Shown here: piece by piece, positions 1 to 7,518 of the stretch
Layout of the letters: every line of letters starts with the position of its first letter
How positions within the stretch are numbered: position 1 is the stretch's first letter
NCBI GenBank assembly: GCA_947053345.1
Contig: CAMRSM010000011.1
Coordinates: 47,703-111,702, forward strand
Origin: an uncultured Lachnospiraceae bacterium
GTDB lineage: Bacteria; Bacillota; Clostridia; Lachnospirales; Lachnospiraceae
DNA: 64,000 bases
Direction of reading: 5' to 3'
Notes under the pieces: model-generated
The model's input: the letters and a program-made list of their open reading frames with translations, nothing else
Told to the model about the DNA's origin: nothing
Database searches by the model: none
Program-made: the position numbers and the translations under genes

Positions 1-503
1 ATCTCCCCGATGTGAACGGCTTTGCAGTCTGCTCCAAACTTAGGGAAAATGCGGATACTCCTATACTGATTGTAAGTTCAAGGACGGGCAAGGAGGATAA
101 GCTGAACGGCTTTGACCTCGGTGCTGACGACTATATTGAAAAGCCTTATGACATTGATATTCTTATTGCTAAGATCAAGGGGATATTCAAACGGCGGTAT
201 CAGCGCGATATATTGTCGGCGGACGGTGTGACACTCAATCTTGTGGATAAAACAGCACTCATCGATGAAAAGCCCGTGGAGCTGCCTGCAAAGGAATTTG
301 AACTGTTAGCGCTTCTGATCGAAAATCAGGGTAAAACTCTGAAAAAAGAGTACCTGTTTGGCACTGTCTGGGGCAGTGACAGTAATTCGGAGCTGCAAAC
401 ACTCCATGTGCATATCAACCGCCTTCGCCAGAAACTCGGTGATGATCCTAAGAATGCAAAGCGTTTGCTTACTGTCTGGGGTGTGGGGTATAAGTTTGTA
501 TGA
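1..503 (+). CDS. OmpR-family response regulator (N-terminus outside the window)
   Basis: The gene starts before base 1. The reading frame is open from base 3 (Leu-Pro-Asp-Val-Asn-Gly), which in receiver domains follows the phosphorylated Asp, so that Asp is off the left edge. The visible part has the conserved switch residues (SS in ILIVSSRTG) and the Lys of the receiver's last strand (EKPYD). A winged-helix DNA-binding domain follows, with the family pattern FELLALLIENQGKTL and a C-terminal GVGYKFV. It acts as a transcription factor phosphorylated by the kinase encoded next. Its stop codon overlaps the kinase ATG (ATGA), so the two are co-translated. The target genes are not evident from the window. 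Confidence 0.93.
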   Translation, partial: LPDVNGFAVCSKLRENADTPILIVSSRTGKEDKLNGFDLGADDYIEKPYDIDILIAKIKGIFKRRYQRDILSADGVTLNLVDKTALIDEKPVELPAKEFELLALLIENQGKTLKKEYLFGTVWGSDSNSELQTLHVHINRLRQKLGDDPKNAKRLLTVWGVGYKFV

Positions 504-1717
504 GGGCTTTTCGAAGGCTGTGTATTGCAGTGATAACGGTATTTCTTTTGCTGATGGCGGTACTGAATCTATTTCTTGTGGGAGTGAAAGACAGAAATGA
601 AGGCATTTATCGTGTTGAAGCCAAGCGGCTTGCAGATGAGATAGCGGAAACGGGCAGTTATGAACTTGAAAAGTATCCCCATATTACGGGCGTGTTCACG
701 GGTGATGATGGCAAACTATACATCTCAGATGAGCATTATCTGATTATAGAAGCAGGTGGTATGCTGTATCGTGTGGAGTATACTGCCGGAAACGGACAGC
801 ACAGCATTGCGGCAGTAAACGGTGTATTGGGTGCGCTGTTCCTGCTGATAGTTGGTCTTTTGTATTATATCCGGGGGCATATCATCGTGCCATTCGGCAG
901 GTTGAACAATGTTCCACAGGAGCTTGCAAGGGGCAATCTTGCCGTTGCGATACCGGAGGAAAAAAGCCGTTTCTTCGGAAAATTCACATGGGGTGTGAGT
1001 CTCCTGCGTGAAAGTATCGAGGACAGCCGCAAAAAAGAAATCGCGATGCAGAGGGACAAAAAGCTTTTGCTGCTCTCCCTTTCCCACGACATCAAAACGC
1101 CTTTGTCGGCGATCAAGCTTGGTGCAAGGGCACTTGCCAGGGGATTATACAAGGACGAGGGAAAGCGGCGTGCTGCCGCTGAGAGCATCAGTACCCGTGC
1201 AGATGAGATCGAGCGTTTTGTCAGCGAGATCACAAAGGCGGCAAGCGAGGACTTTATGAACTTTGAAGTCACACAGGGGGAGGCTTTCTTAAGTGTTATC
1301 ATCACAAGGATCGATGCGAGATATGCTCCCCAGCTTGCCATGTCGAAAACGGAGTTTGTGATTCAGAAATATGATGACTGCATTCTTTCCTGCGACCCGG
1401 ACCGTCTTGCAGAGTGCCTTCAAAATCTGATCGAAAATGCGATCAAATACGGTGACGGCAGACGAATTGAAATTAGCTTTGATAAAATGGACGGCTGTGA
1501 GCTGATCACAGTATCAAATACAGGCTGTACTCTTGAAGTGAAAGAACTTCCACAGATATTCGAGAGCTTTCATCGTGGAAATAATGCGGACAGGGTGCAG
1601 GGCAACGGGCTTGGACTTTTCATATGCAAAAGGCTGATGGGACTTATGAATGGAGAGGTATATGCTGATATTCGTGATAAATGCTTTTACGTAACGCTTG
1701 TTGTGAAAATGGCGTAA
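500..1717 (+). CDS. Membrane sensor histidine kinase
   Basis: A 405-residue two-component sensor kinase paired with the preceding regulator. Transmembrane segments lie at about residues 7-29 and 106-126 and flank an extracellular stretch of only about 75 residues. A HAMP-like linker follows. The phospho-acceptor is His196 in SLSHDIKTPLSAIK. The ATP-binding domain shows the N box (NLIENAIKYGD), a G1-like SNTG in place of the usual DxGxG, an F-box-like FESFHRG, and the G2 motif GNGLGLFICKRL. The size and short sensor region resemble kinases that respond to cell-envelope or peptide signals, but the ligand is unknown. No transporter follows, so the regulated genes may be elsewhere or left of the window. 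Confidence 0.93.
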   Translation: MRAFRRLCIAVITVFLLLMAVLNLFLVGVKDRNEGIYRVEAKRLADEIAETGSYELEKYPHITGVFTGDDGKLYISDEHYLIIEAGGMLYRVEYTAGNGQHSIAAVNGVLGALFLLIVGLLYYIRGHIIVPFGRLNNVPQELARGNLAVAIPEEKSRFFGKFTWGVSLLRESIEDSRKKEIAMQRDKKLLLLSLSHDIKTPLSAIKLGARALARGLYKDEGKRRAAAESISTRADEIERFVSEITKAASEDFMNFEVTQGEAFLSVIITRIDARYAPQLAMSKTEFVIQKYDDCILSCDPDRLAECLQNLIENAIKYGDGRRIEISFDKMDGCELITVSNTGCTLEVKELPQIFESFHRGNNADRVQGNGLGLFICKRLMGLMNGEVYADIRDKCFYVTLVVKMA

Positions 1718-1845
1718 AGTGACAGCTGTTTGCCTGGGGGCGGAAATTGTGCCCCATTGTTAGATATAATAACTTTCAATGGAAATGCTGCCCTTTTTGT
1801 CTGCCGATTGTCCCGCATAGATCGCGTCTATCCGATTATTCATTC

Positions 1846-1878
1846 GCAGCTCTTTTTCTAAAAAAGAAACGGAGCTGC
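1846..1878. repeat. Inverted repeat in the gap after the kinase gene
   Basis: GCAGCTC at 1846-1852 and GAGCTGC at 1872-1878 are perfect complements, and an inner TTTC/GAAA pairing extends the stem. There is no T-run on either side, so it is not a standard terminator. The whole gap (1718-2356) shows no convincing gene. An open frame at 1935-2210 has no ribosome binding site or family resemblance. Confidence 0.45.
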
Positions 1879-2175
1879 TGACAGTTCTGTTATACCGCGT
1901 ATTTATCATACTTCAAGAGGTTTGATTTTCGTACTTGCAGGGTACGGTTTTCAGCCCTCCGGCGTACCGCAGCCGGATTTGCATAACCTTTTTTAATGTT
2001 CTGTTTCATTATAATTCTTTCTTAAAGCCAGAGTTTAAGCTGTTTTCAAATATTTACGGAAAAATCCCGGTGCCCAAATATCCTTCCATGCATTTCATTA
2101 AAACTGCTACCCGGAACATAGGATTTACCGCTGATATATGCATAATGCATCCGCAAAATTATCTCACCAAAGCAA

Positions 2176-2204
2176 TTGCAAATGAAATACCAGAATGCTA
2201 TAAT
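2176..2204 (+). promoter_or_regulatory. Sigma-A promoter for the SWIM/MoxR cassette
   Basis: The -35 box TTGCAA (2176-2181) and a perfect -10 box TATAAT (2199-2204) are separated by 17 bases. Transcription should start near 2211, leaving a leader of about 145 nt before the SWIM gene at 2357. Confidence 0.75.
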
Positions 2205-2243
2205 ATATAAGTAGAAGACCTGAAACGAAAAAGATGATGGAAA

Positions 2244-2303
2244 GCCTGCATCGCCGCAAAAGGGCGGCACAGTGTGTACGGCAGGGAAAACCGCTATAAA
2301 ACG
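2244..2303 (+). promoter_or_regulatory. Structured leader of the SWIM gene
   Basis: Within the predicted leader, CCTGC (2245-2249) can pair with GCAGG (2281-2285), enclosing a hairpin GCCGC/GCGGC (2253-2257 with 2264-2268). The word GTGTGTACGG (2272-2281) followed by TATAAAACG (2295-2303) recurs in the leader of the MoxR gene (6100-6120). The function is unknown; a regulatory fold is an inference. Confidence 0.4.
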
Positions 2304-2356
2304 AAGTTAAGAGGCAAGATTGGAACATAAAAAAACAACATAAATCAGGAGGTCTT

Positions 2357-3826
2357 ATGCAAAACGTAACCGAGCAACAGATCCTAGCGATGGCACCGAA
2401 TGCGGCGGCGGCATCGAACGGTAAGAAAATCTCCGCAAAGGGCGGCTTTGTCCGCCTTGAATGTTCCGCCGACGATACTTTTTATCTCGGTGAATGTACC
2501 GGCAGCGGGAAGAACAATTACATAACCAGTGTCGATTTTATCGAGCCGGATAATCCGGTGTGCCGCTGCTCCTGCCCAAGCCGCCAGTTTCCGTGCAAGC
2601 ACGGGCTCGCGCTCCTGTATGAGATCGCGGCGAAAAAGGCTTTCGGCACCTGCGAGATCCCGGAGGACATCGTGAAAAAGCGCGCGAAAAAGGCGGGCAA
2701 AAAAGAGGAGGCGGAAGGGGAGGAAAAAGCCCCTCTGACCGAGGAGGAAGCCGCAAAGAAAAAGGCTGCGGCGGAAAAATCCGCGAAATCCGCAAAGGCG
2801 GCGCGGGCGAAGAAGCTTAAAAAGCAGCTGGAAGGTCTGGAACTTGCGGAAAAGCTTGTTCGCGACCTGATGAAAGTGGGGCTTGGCACGATGGGCGGCG
2901 CAGCCCTAAAAACTTACGAGCAGCTCTCCAAGCAGCTCGGCGATTATTACCTGCCGGGACCGCAGCGGCTTTTAAACGGGCTCATCATTGAGATTGCCGC
3001 ATTCCAGAAGGACCAGAATGAGGCACATTACGACAGCGCGATTTCCGTGCTGGAAAAATTCTGGACCTTGGTGAAGAAATCAAAGCAGTATCTGTCGGAT
3101 AAATTAGAAAAGGGCGAGGAAGCCCCGGATGACAACGAGTTATACGAGGAGCTCGGCGGCATCTGGAAGCTGACGGAGCTCGAGGCGCTCGGGAAAACGC
3201 TGCCGGACGTGGATCTGATGCAGCTTTCCTTCTGGTGCGTTTATGATGAGGCAAGGAAAGAATATATTGATGCCGGTGCCTGGGCCGATCTTGCGGACGG
3301 CACGGTTTATATGACTTATAATTACCGCCCGCTCAAGGCACTTAAATACGTAAAAGAAGAGGATTCTGTTTTCGGCGTGGCGCATGTTTCGGCGGCGTGC
3401 TATCCGGGGCAGGGCAATCTGCGCGTGCGCTGGAACGGAGCCGGGTTCCGGGATGTTTCGCCGGAGGATGTAAAAAAATTGCGCGGCATGGCGGCGACAA
3501 ATCTCGCCGCGGAAACAAAGAGCGTGAAAAATACATTGAAAAATGCGATCGCCGACCCGTTTTTCATCCGCCTTGTCGCGTTTTCGGAGATCGGGAAGAC
3601 CGGTGAGTGCTATGTATTGAAAAATTCCGCGGGGGAGACGGTCGCGCTCGGTGACGCGCCGGGGATCGAGCCGTCGCTTGACCGTATTACCCTTCTGCCG
3701 GATGAGAGCCTGTTGAAGGATCAGGTGCTTTTGGGCGCGTTTTATTACGACGGTGCACAGCGCAGGTTAAAATTGCAGCCGCTCAGTATCTTGACGGAAA
3801 ATGAAGTGGTGCGGCTGCTGTATTGA
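2357..3826 (+). CDS. SWIM zinc-finger protein (YehQ-like)
   Basis: A 489-residue protein, first gene of the cassette. The SWIM motif CxCx(n)CxH is formed by Cys71, Cys73, Cys80 and His82 (CSCPSRQFPCKH) and should bind one zinc ion; such domains bind DNA or proteins. Residues ~100-165 are very rich in Lys, Glu and Ala and probably form a charged helix. The rest is mixed alpha/beta without a domain I can name. The start follows a good Shine-Dalgarno (AGGAGG, 2348-2353). Next to a MoxR ATPase, a DUF5682 protein and a VWA protein it corresponds to the E. coli yehQ role, whose molecular function is not established. Confidence 0.85.
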   Translation: MQNVTEQQILAMAPNAAAASNGKKISAKGGFVRLECSADDTFYLGECTGSGKNNYITSVDFIEPDNPVCRCSCPSRQFPCKHGLALLYEIAAKKAFGTCEIPEDIVKKRAKKAGKKEEAEGEEKAPLTEEEAAKKKAAAEKSAKSAKAARAKKLKKQLEGLELAEKLVRDLMKVGLGTMGGAALKTYEQLSKQLGDYYLPGPQRLLNGLIIEIAAFQKDQNEAHYDSAISVLEKFWTLVKKSKQYLSDKLEKGEEAPDDNELYEELGGIWKLTELEALGKTLPDVDLMQLSFWCVYDEARKEYIDAGAWADLADGTVYMTYNYRPLKALKYVKEEDSVFGVAHVSAACYPGQGNLRVRWNGAGFRDVSPEDVKKLRGMAATNLAAETKSVKNTLKNAIADPFFIRLVAFSEIGKTGECYVLKNSAGETVALGDAPGIEPSLDRITLLPDESLLKDQVLLGAFYYDGAQRRLKLQPLSILTENEVVRLLY

Positions 3827-3994
3827 TGGCAGGGCTTGGCAGCATCCTGTTTTGGCGGACGGGGATACCGGGTCGTCCGGATGTGGATATGGCATCGGGT
3901 GCATTTTAAGCGTTCCGGCAGAGGGGATGATCTGTTAAGAGCCTGTTTGGCATCTCTTTATGCGCGTCTTTTTCGCAATATTTTGATATGGATT

Positions 3995-4016
3995 GTGTTA
4001 AAAATTTTTAAAACAC
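3995..4016. repeat. A/T-rich inverted repeat between cassette genes
   Basis: GTGTT and AACAC flank a central AAAAATTTTT core between the SWIM gene and the next gene. No T-run follows, so termination is doubtful. The rest of the 327-base gap (3827-4153) holds the pseudoknot described next and no convincing gene. Confidence 0.3.
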
Positions 4017-4082
4017 GCAAGTATATCCGTGAATTTTTTTCTTTAATTAAAGGATGGAGGCCGAAAATATAAAATTCGGGCC

Positions 4083-4147
4083 CACGGGGTTTGTGTCTGC
4101 GCGGCACCCACGAACCCGTGATAAAAAAGAGCCGCGCAGAAAAGGGG
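4083..4147 (+). promoter_or_regulatory. H-type pseudoknot in front of a ribosome binding site, copy A
   Basis: Stem 1 pairs 4083-4095 with 4109-4120 (12 pairs, one bulged G at 4089, one T-G pair). Its 13-nt loop carries TCTGCGCGGC (4096-4105), perfectly complementary to GCCGCGCAGA (4131-4140). The linker between stem 1 and this segment (4121-4130) is A-rich, as expected for the strand that crosses a minor groove. Three bases later comes the Shine-Dalgarno GGGG (4144-4147) of the gene starting at 4154. A second copy with the same loop size, stem order and spacing lies at 41155-41216. I infer a translational cis-regulatory RNA; its family and any ligand are unknown to me. Confidence 0.7.
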
Positions 4148-4153
4148 ACAATC

Positions 4154-6046
4154 ATGGACATTACACCGATTTATGATTTGCGCGACCGCCTGCGCACGGC
4201 GATGATCGCCGGAACAAACCTGCTGGCGGAGGATTTCCGGTTAAAGAGGGCGGTGGAGGCGATGGCTCCACTTGAGAAAGCCGCCCCGGTTTTTGCGAAG
4301 GTCGGGGAGCTTAGCCGGAAGCTGATCGCGCCGGATGACGGTGGAAAGGACGGCAAGGAGGGGATCCTGCTGGATGCCATAACATTGACCGATGCGCTCT
4401 GCTGCACGCAGGGGGTGGTCGCGGTTTCCGGGGAGTTGGAATCCGTTTTTGCGGATGGGGACGAGGAAGTAGGGAATATTTCAAATCCTTACCCAAGGAT
4501 GCGCCTTTCCAATGTGCCGTATTCCACGCTCCACCCGTTACAGGAGGCGCTGACCACCTCCGGCAGCGGCCACTATGCATATGTCACGGAGTGCCACAGG
4601 GAACATCCGGAACTGTTCCGGGATTACCGCGTGCGCGTGGCGATGGTGCAGGCGCTCGGCGCTGCCTATGCGGAGCTTGCCGATGACGTGCGCGCGTGGC
4701 TGATGGAGGACGGGGAGGATGTGGTTCCGCTCCTGATGCGCGGGTTTGACCCGAAGGGCAAGAAGGAAATGGTGCGCAGGCTGCATATCATTGACAAATG
4801 GATGGGCGCGGCGGCAAATGATTTTTACATAAAGCAGCTGGAAACGGCGGAGGGGGAGCTGCGCCAGAACCTGATTTACGCACTGCGCCATGAGCCGAAA
4901 AATGTTGATCTTCTGTTGGATCTCGCCAAAAAGGAGCGCGGAAATGCGAAAAAAATCGTTTACCGTGCGCTTGCCTGTAACAATGATGCGGAAGTGGAAA
5001 AATATTTTGTGGCGCTTTTCCGGAAAAAGCCGAAGGACGTGATGGAATATCTGCGCTGGAGCAAAGCCCCGTGGGCAGCACCTCTGGCGGCGCAGGGCAT
5101 TATGGACCAGCTGGCGCTAAAGCCGGAGCCGACGGGCGACAAAAAGAAAGACGAGCGTGACATGAAAGTCTGGGAATCCGAGACTGCCCTTGCCATGCAG
5201 GTGCTCTGCTGTAAGAGCGGTCCGGAAGTTTGTGCTGCCATGCGTGCGGCGGCGGATTGCGCCGGGAAATATGGCACTGCCTTGCAGGGGGATGTTCTTC
5301 ATGTATTGCAGACTTCCCTGATCCTTCAGGCGAGCGAGGAATGGATCGCGCTGGCGAATTCCATTTACGAGGGGGACGGGGAGAGGAACGGGCTGATGCA
5401 GTATTTCCCGGCGGCTTTCCTTGCGCATGTGATTGATGAGTGCGGCGGAAAGAAAGAAAACGCCGGCACGGACTGGGTCACCTGGGTGGAGGAACAGTTC
5501 GAGAAAACGCCGTGTGTGCCGGTGCATTTTTTAGAGGAAGCGCTAAGTGACCTCATGTTTTATGAGGATAAAGGATATGCGTTTGAATGGTTTGTCTATG
5601 ATGACATTGGGGGATATAACCATTACTACACACGTCCGGTTTCCCTGGAGATCAAGGGGCGTTTCCTGGAACGTCTGATCTCCTGCAACAGCAGAAAAAC
5701 AGATGAGCTGCTTGGCCGGCTGTTTGACCCTTCGGACAAGGAGGTCTGCAGCCGGATGGAGGAATATTTTTATAAAAAAGCACTTACGGGTACGTCGAGG
5801 GAATATTTTGAGCCGTTAAGCCGCTGTGGCTGTACCCGCTGCGATGGGCTTTTGGTTCATTATGTGAGGGGCAAGCAAAAATTGTCGATGTGGGAGATTG
5901 AGTATTATGTCCGCTATATGCCGGGTAGCACGGAGGCGAAGGTGGCGGAGGCATCCAAAATCCCGGAACTGGTTAAGAGTGGGAAGGTCAATATCCGTGA
6001 CTGGAATGAGGAAGGCTATATGAACTGGGTGCAGAAGGAGCTGTAA
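4154..6046 (+). CDS. Large helical (HEAT-like) cassette protein of unknown function
   Basis: A 630-residue protein. The ATG at 4154 is chosen over an upstream in-frame start (4091) because it sits seven bases after AAAGGGGAC and because the upstream extension would be the pseudoknot RNA. There is no signal peptide or membrane segment. The sequence is helical, with repeating helix-pair patterns at about residues 200-330 (for example LLDLAKKERGNAKKIVYRAL) suggestive of HEAT-type repeats. Two Cys pairs near the end (CGCTRC) could bind a metal. In actinobacterial versions of this cassette the slot beside the SWIM gene is filled by DUF5691. This protein may be the counterpart, but I cannot show homology by eye. 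Confidence 0.75.
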   Translation: MDITPIYDLRDRLRTAMIAGTNLLAEDFRLKRAVEAMAPLEKAAPVFAKVGELSRKLIAPDDGGKDGKEGILLDAITLTDALCCTQGVVAVSGELESVFADGDEEVGNISNPYPRMRLSNVPYSTLHPLQEALTTSGSGHYAYVTECHREHPELFRDYRVRVAMVQALGAAYAELADDVRAWLMEDGEDVVPLLMRGFDPKGKKEMVRRLHIIDKWMGAAANDFYIKQLETAEGELRQNLIYALRHEPKNVDLLLDLAKKERGNAKKIVYRALACNNDAEVEKYFVALFRKKPKDVMEYLRWSKAPWAAPLAAQGIMDQLALKPEPTGDKKKDERDMKVWESETALAMQVLCCKSGPEVCAAMRAAADCAGKYGTALQGDVLHVLQTSLILQASEEWIALANSIYEGDGERNGLMQYFPAAFLAHVIDECGGKKENAGTDWVTWVEEQFEKTPCVPVHFLEEALSDLMFYEDKGYAFEWFVYDDIGGYNHYYTRPVSLEIKGRFLERLISCNSRKTDELLGRLFDPSDKEVCSRMEEYFYKKALTGTSREYFEPLSRCGCTRCDGLLVHYVRGKQKLSMWEIEYYVRYMPGSTEAKVAEASKIPELVKSGKVNIRDWNEEGYMNWVQKEL

Positions 6047-6079
6047 GGGGCTTCCTTCGGGATTTTATAGAAAATGGCA

Positions 6080-6120
6080 ATACCACGGGCATGCCCACGG
6101 TGTGTACGGGTATAAAAACG
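6080..6120 (+). promoter_or_regulatory. Structured leader of the MoxR gene
   Basis: ATACC (6080-6084) can pair with GGTAT (6109-6113) around an inner palindrome GGGCATGCCC (6087-6096). The linking word GTGTGTACGG (6100-6109) and the following TATAAAAACG (6111-6120) match the SWIM leader at 2272-2303. The outer stem sequences differ between the two leaders but both can pair. Confidence 0.4.
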
Positions 6121-6251
6121 AAAAGCAGGAGAACAGTATGCGCCCGGACAGCGCCCCAGAGGACTTTCTGGGAGCCATGCGGACAGAAAGCCCTCTGCCG
6201 GTTGTGGGTGCGGGGAGGGCGCATGCGGAACTTAAAATAGGAGGTAGATTC

Positions 6252-7334
6252 ATGGATCAGCAAATATTAAGATTACCGGCAGAACAATTATTTCAGAAGG
6301 AAATTGACGCGTTGATCGCGGCGGAGAAAGACCCGGTGCCGACGGGCTGGAAAATGTCACCGCGCTCGGTGCGCACCTATATCTGCGGCGGCAAAGCCGG
6401 GCGCACGGTGATCACGCCAAAGTACATCGGGCATGAACGTCTGGTGGAGATCGCGATTGCGACACTTGTCACCGACCGGGCGCTGCTTTTGATCGGTGAG
6501 CCGGGTACAGCAAAGAGCTGGCTTTCGGAGCATCTTTGCGCGGCGATCAACGGCGATTCGACCAAAGTGATCCAGGGGACGGCTGGCACCACCGAGGAGC
6601 AGCTGCGCTATTCTTGGAATTACGCAATGCTGCTGGCACAGGGGCCTTCCGAGGCGGCGATGTTAAAAAGCCCGGTGTTTACCGCGATGGAGACCGGGTC
6701 GATCGCGCGTATGGAGGAGATTTCCCGCTGTGCCTCCGAGGTGCAGGACGCACTGATCTCCATTTTGTCGGAGAAGCGCATTTCCGTGCCGGAATTAAAT
6801 ACGGAGATTGCGGCGAAAAAGGGTTTTTCCGTGATTGCGACCGCAAACACGAGGGATAAAGGTGTCAATGAAATGTCCGCGGCATTGAAGCGTCGTTTTA
6901 ATATTGTCGTTCTGCCGGCACCGGCGGATCTTGATTCCGAGATGGAGATCGTGCGCACAAGGGTTGCGCAGCTTTCGGCGGGGCTTGACTTAAATTCCGC
7001 CCTGCCGGAGGAAGAGACGGTGGAAAAGGTCTGCACGATTTTCCGCGAACTGCGCTGCGGCGAAACCTGCGACCACAGCCAGAAGGTAAAAGGGACGAGC
7101 GGCGTGCTCTCCACGGCAGAGGCGATCTCGCTTTTGTGTAACAGCATGGCGCTTGCCGGGAGCTTCGGCAGCGGACAGATCAGCGACGACGACCTTGCCG
7201 CCGCGCTGCAGGGGGCAATCATCAAGGATGAGGATAAGGATGCCGTGGCGTGGAAGGAATATCTGGAGCATGTAATGAAGAAGCGCGGGGCGAAGTGGGG
7301 CGGGCTGTATAAGGCTTGCCGGGATCTGGCATGA
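6252..7334 (+). CDS. MoxR-family AAA+ ATPase (YehL-like)
   Basis: A 360-residue AAA+ ATPase. Walker A is GEPGTAKS (residues 82-89), the Walker B region is ARMEEISR (Glu155/Glu156), sensor 1 is ATANTRD (196-202), and Arg fingers are probably RR214-215. MoxR ATPases work as hexameric chaperone-like remodellers together with VWA proteins, here probably the product at 11368. The ATG at 6252 follows AGGAGG by eight bases. An in-frame extension to 6102 runs through the leader structure and is rejected. Walker B has Glu-Glu where the family more often has Asp-Glu, a conservative change. The closest named relative I recognise is E. coli YehL. Confidence 0.92.
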   Translation: MDQQILRLPAEQLFQKEIDALIAAEKDPVPTGWKMSPRSVRTYICGGKAGRTVITPKYIGHERLVEIAIATLVTDRALLLIGEPGTAKSWLSEHLCAAINGDSTKVIQGTAGTTEEQLRYSWNYAMLLAQGPSEAAMLKSPVFTAMETGSIARMEEISRCASEVQDALISILSEKRISVPELNTEIAAKKGFSVIATANTRDKGVNEMSAALKRRFNIVVLPAPADLDSEMEIVRTRVAQLSAGLDLNSALPEEETVEKVCTIFRELRCGETCDHSQKVKGTSGVLSTAEAISLLCNSMALAGSFGSGQISDDDLAAALQGAIIKDEDKDAVAWKEYLEHVMKKRGAKWGGLYKACRDLA

Positions 7335-7337
7335 ACG

Positions 7338-7388
7338 TGAAAGGGGCATGGGGCAGGCGGAAGGGATTTTGCGGGTGCCCCCCTTTCA
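7338..7388 (+). repeat. Hairpin directly after the MoxR gene
   Basis: TGAAAGGGGCA (7338-7348) is complementary to TGCCCCCCTTTCA (7376-7388) with two extra C bases. It starts four bases after the MoxR stop codon. No T-run follows. It may stabilise the upstream mRNA end or slow polymerase. Confidence 0.45.
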
Positions 7389-7479
7389 TGGGCAGCCGTT
7401 TTGCAAAGAGGTTCATCCCGTTGTTCCGGGCGGCTGCGGTGCCGTTTTGAAAATGTTTTACATATCCAGAGATTGATAA

Positions 7480-7503
7480 GCCGCTTCCGTAAACGGAGGC
7501 GGC
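7480..7503 (+). promoter_or_regulatory. Hairpin just upstream of the DUF5682 ribosome binding site
   Basis: GCCGCTTCCG (7480-7489) pairs with CGGAGGCGGC (7494-7503), ten pairs with one G-T, around a 4-base loop. The Shine-Dalgarno GGGAGGA begins at 7509, five bases downstream. It could modulate translation of the DUF5682 gene. Confidence 0.45.
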
Positions 7504-7518
7504 GGATTGGGAGGAATT

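Noticed and set aside
1935..2210. Open frame of 91 codons in the gap before the SWIM gene
   Set aside because: No ribosome binding site, no recognisable domain, A/T-rich sequence that contains the cassette promoter.
3836..4072. Open frame between the SWIM and helical-protein genes
   Set aside because: No start signal, composition unlike coding neighbours, overlaps an inverted repeat and leads into the pseudoknot.
6102..6251. 50-residue N-terminal extension of the MoxR protein
   Set aside because: It would run through the leader structure and lacks a ribosome binding site; the ATG at 6252 has AGGAGG.
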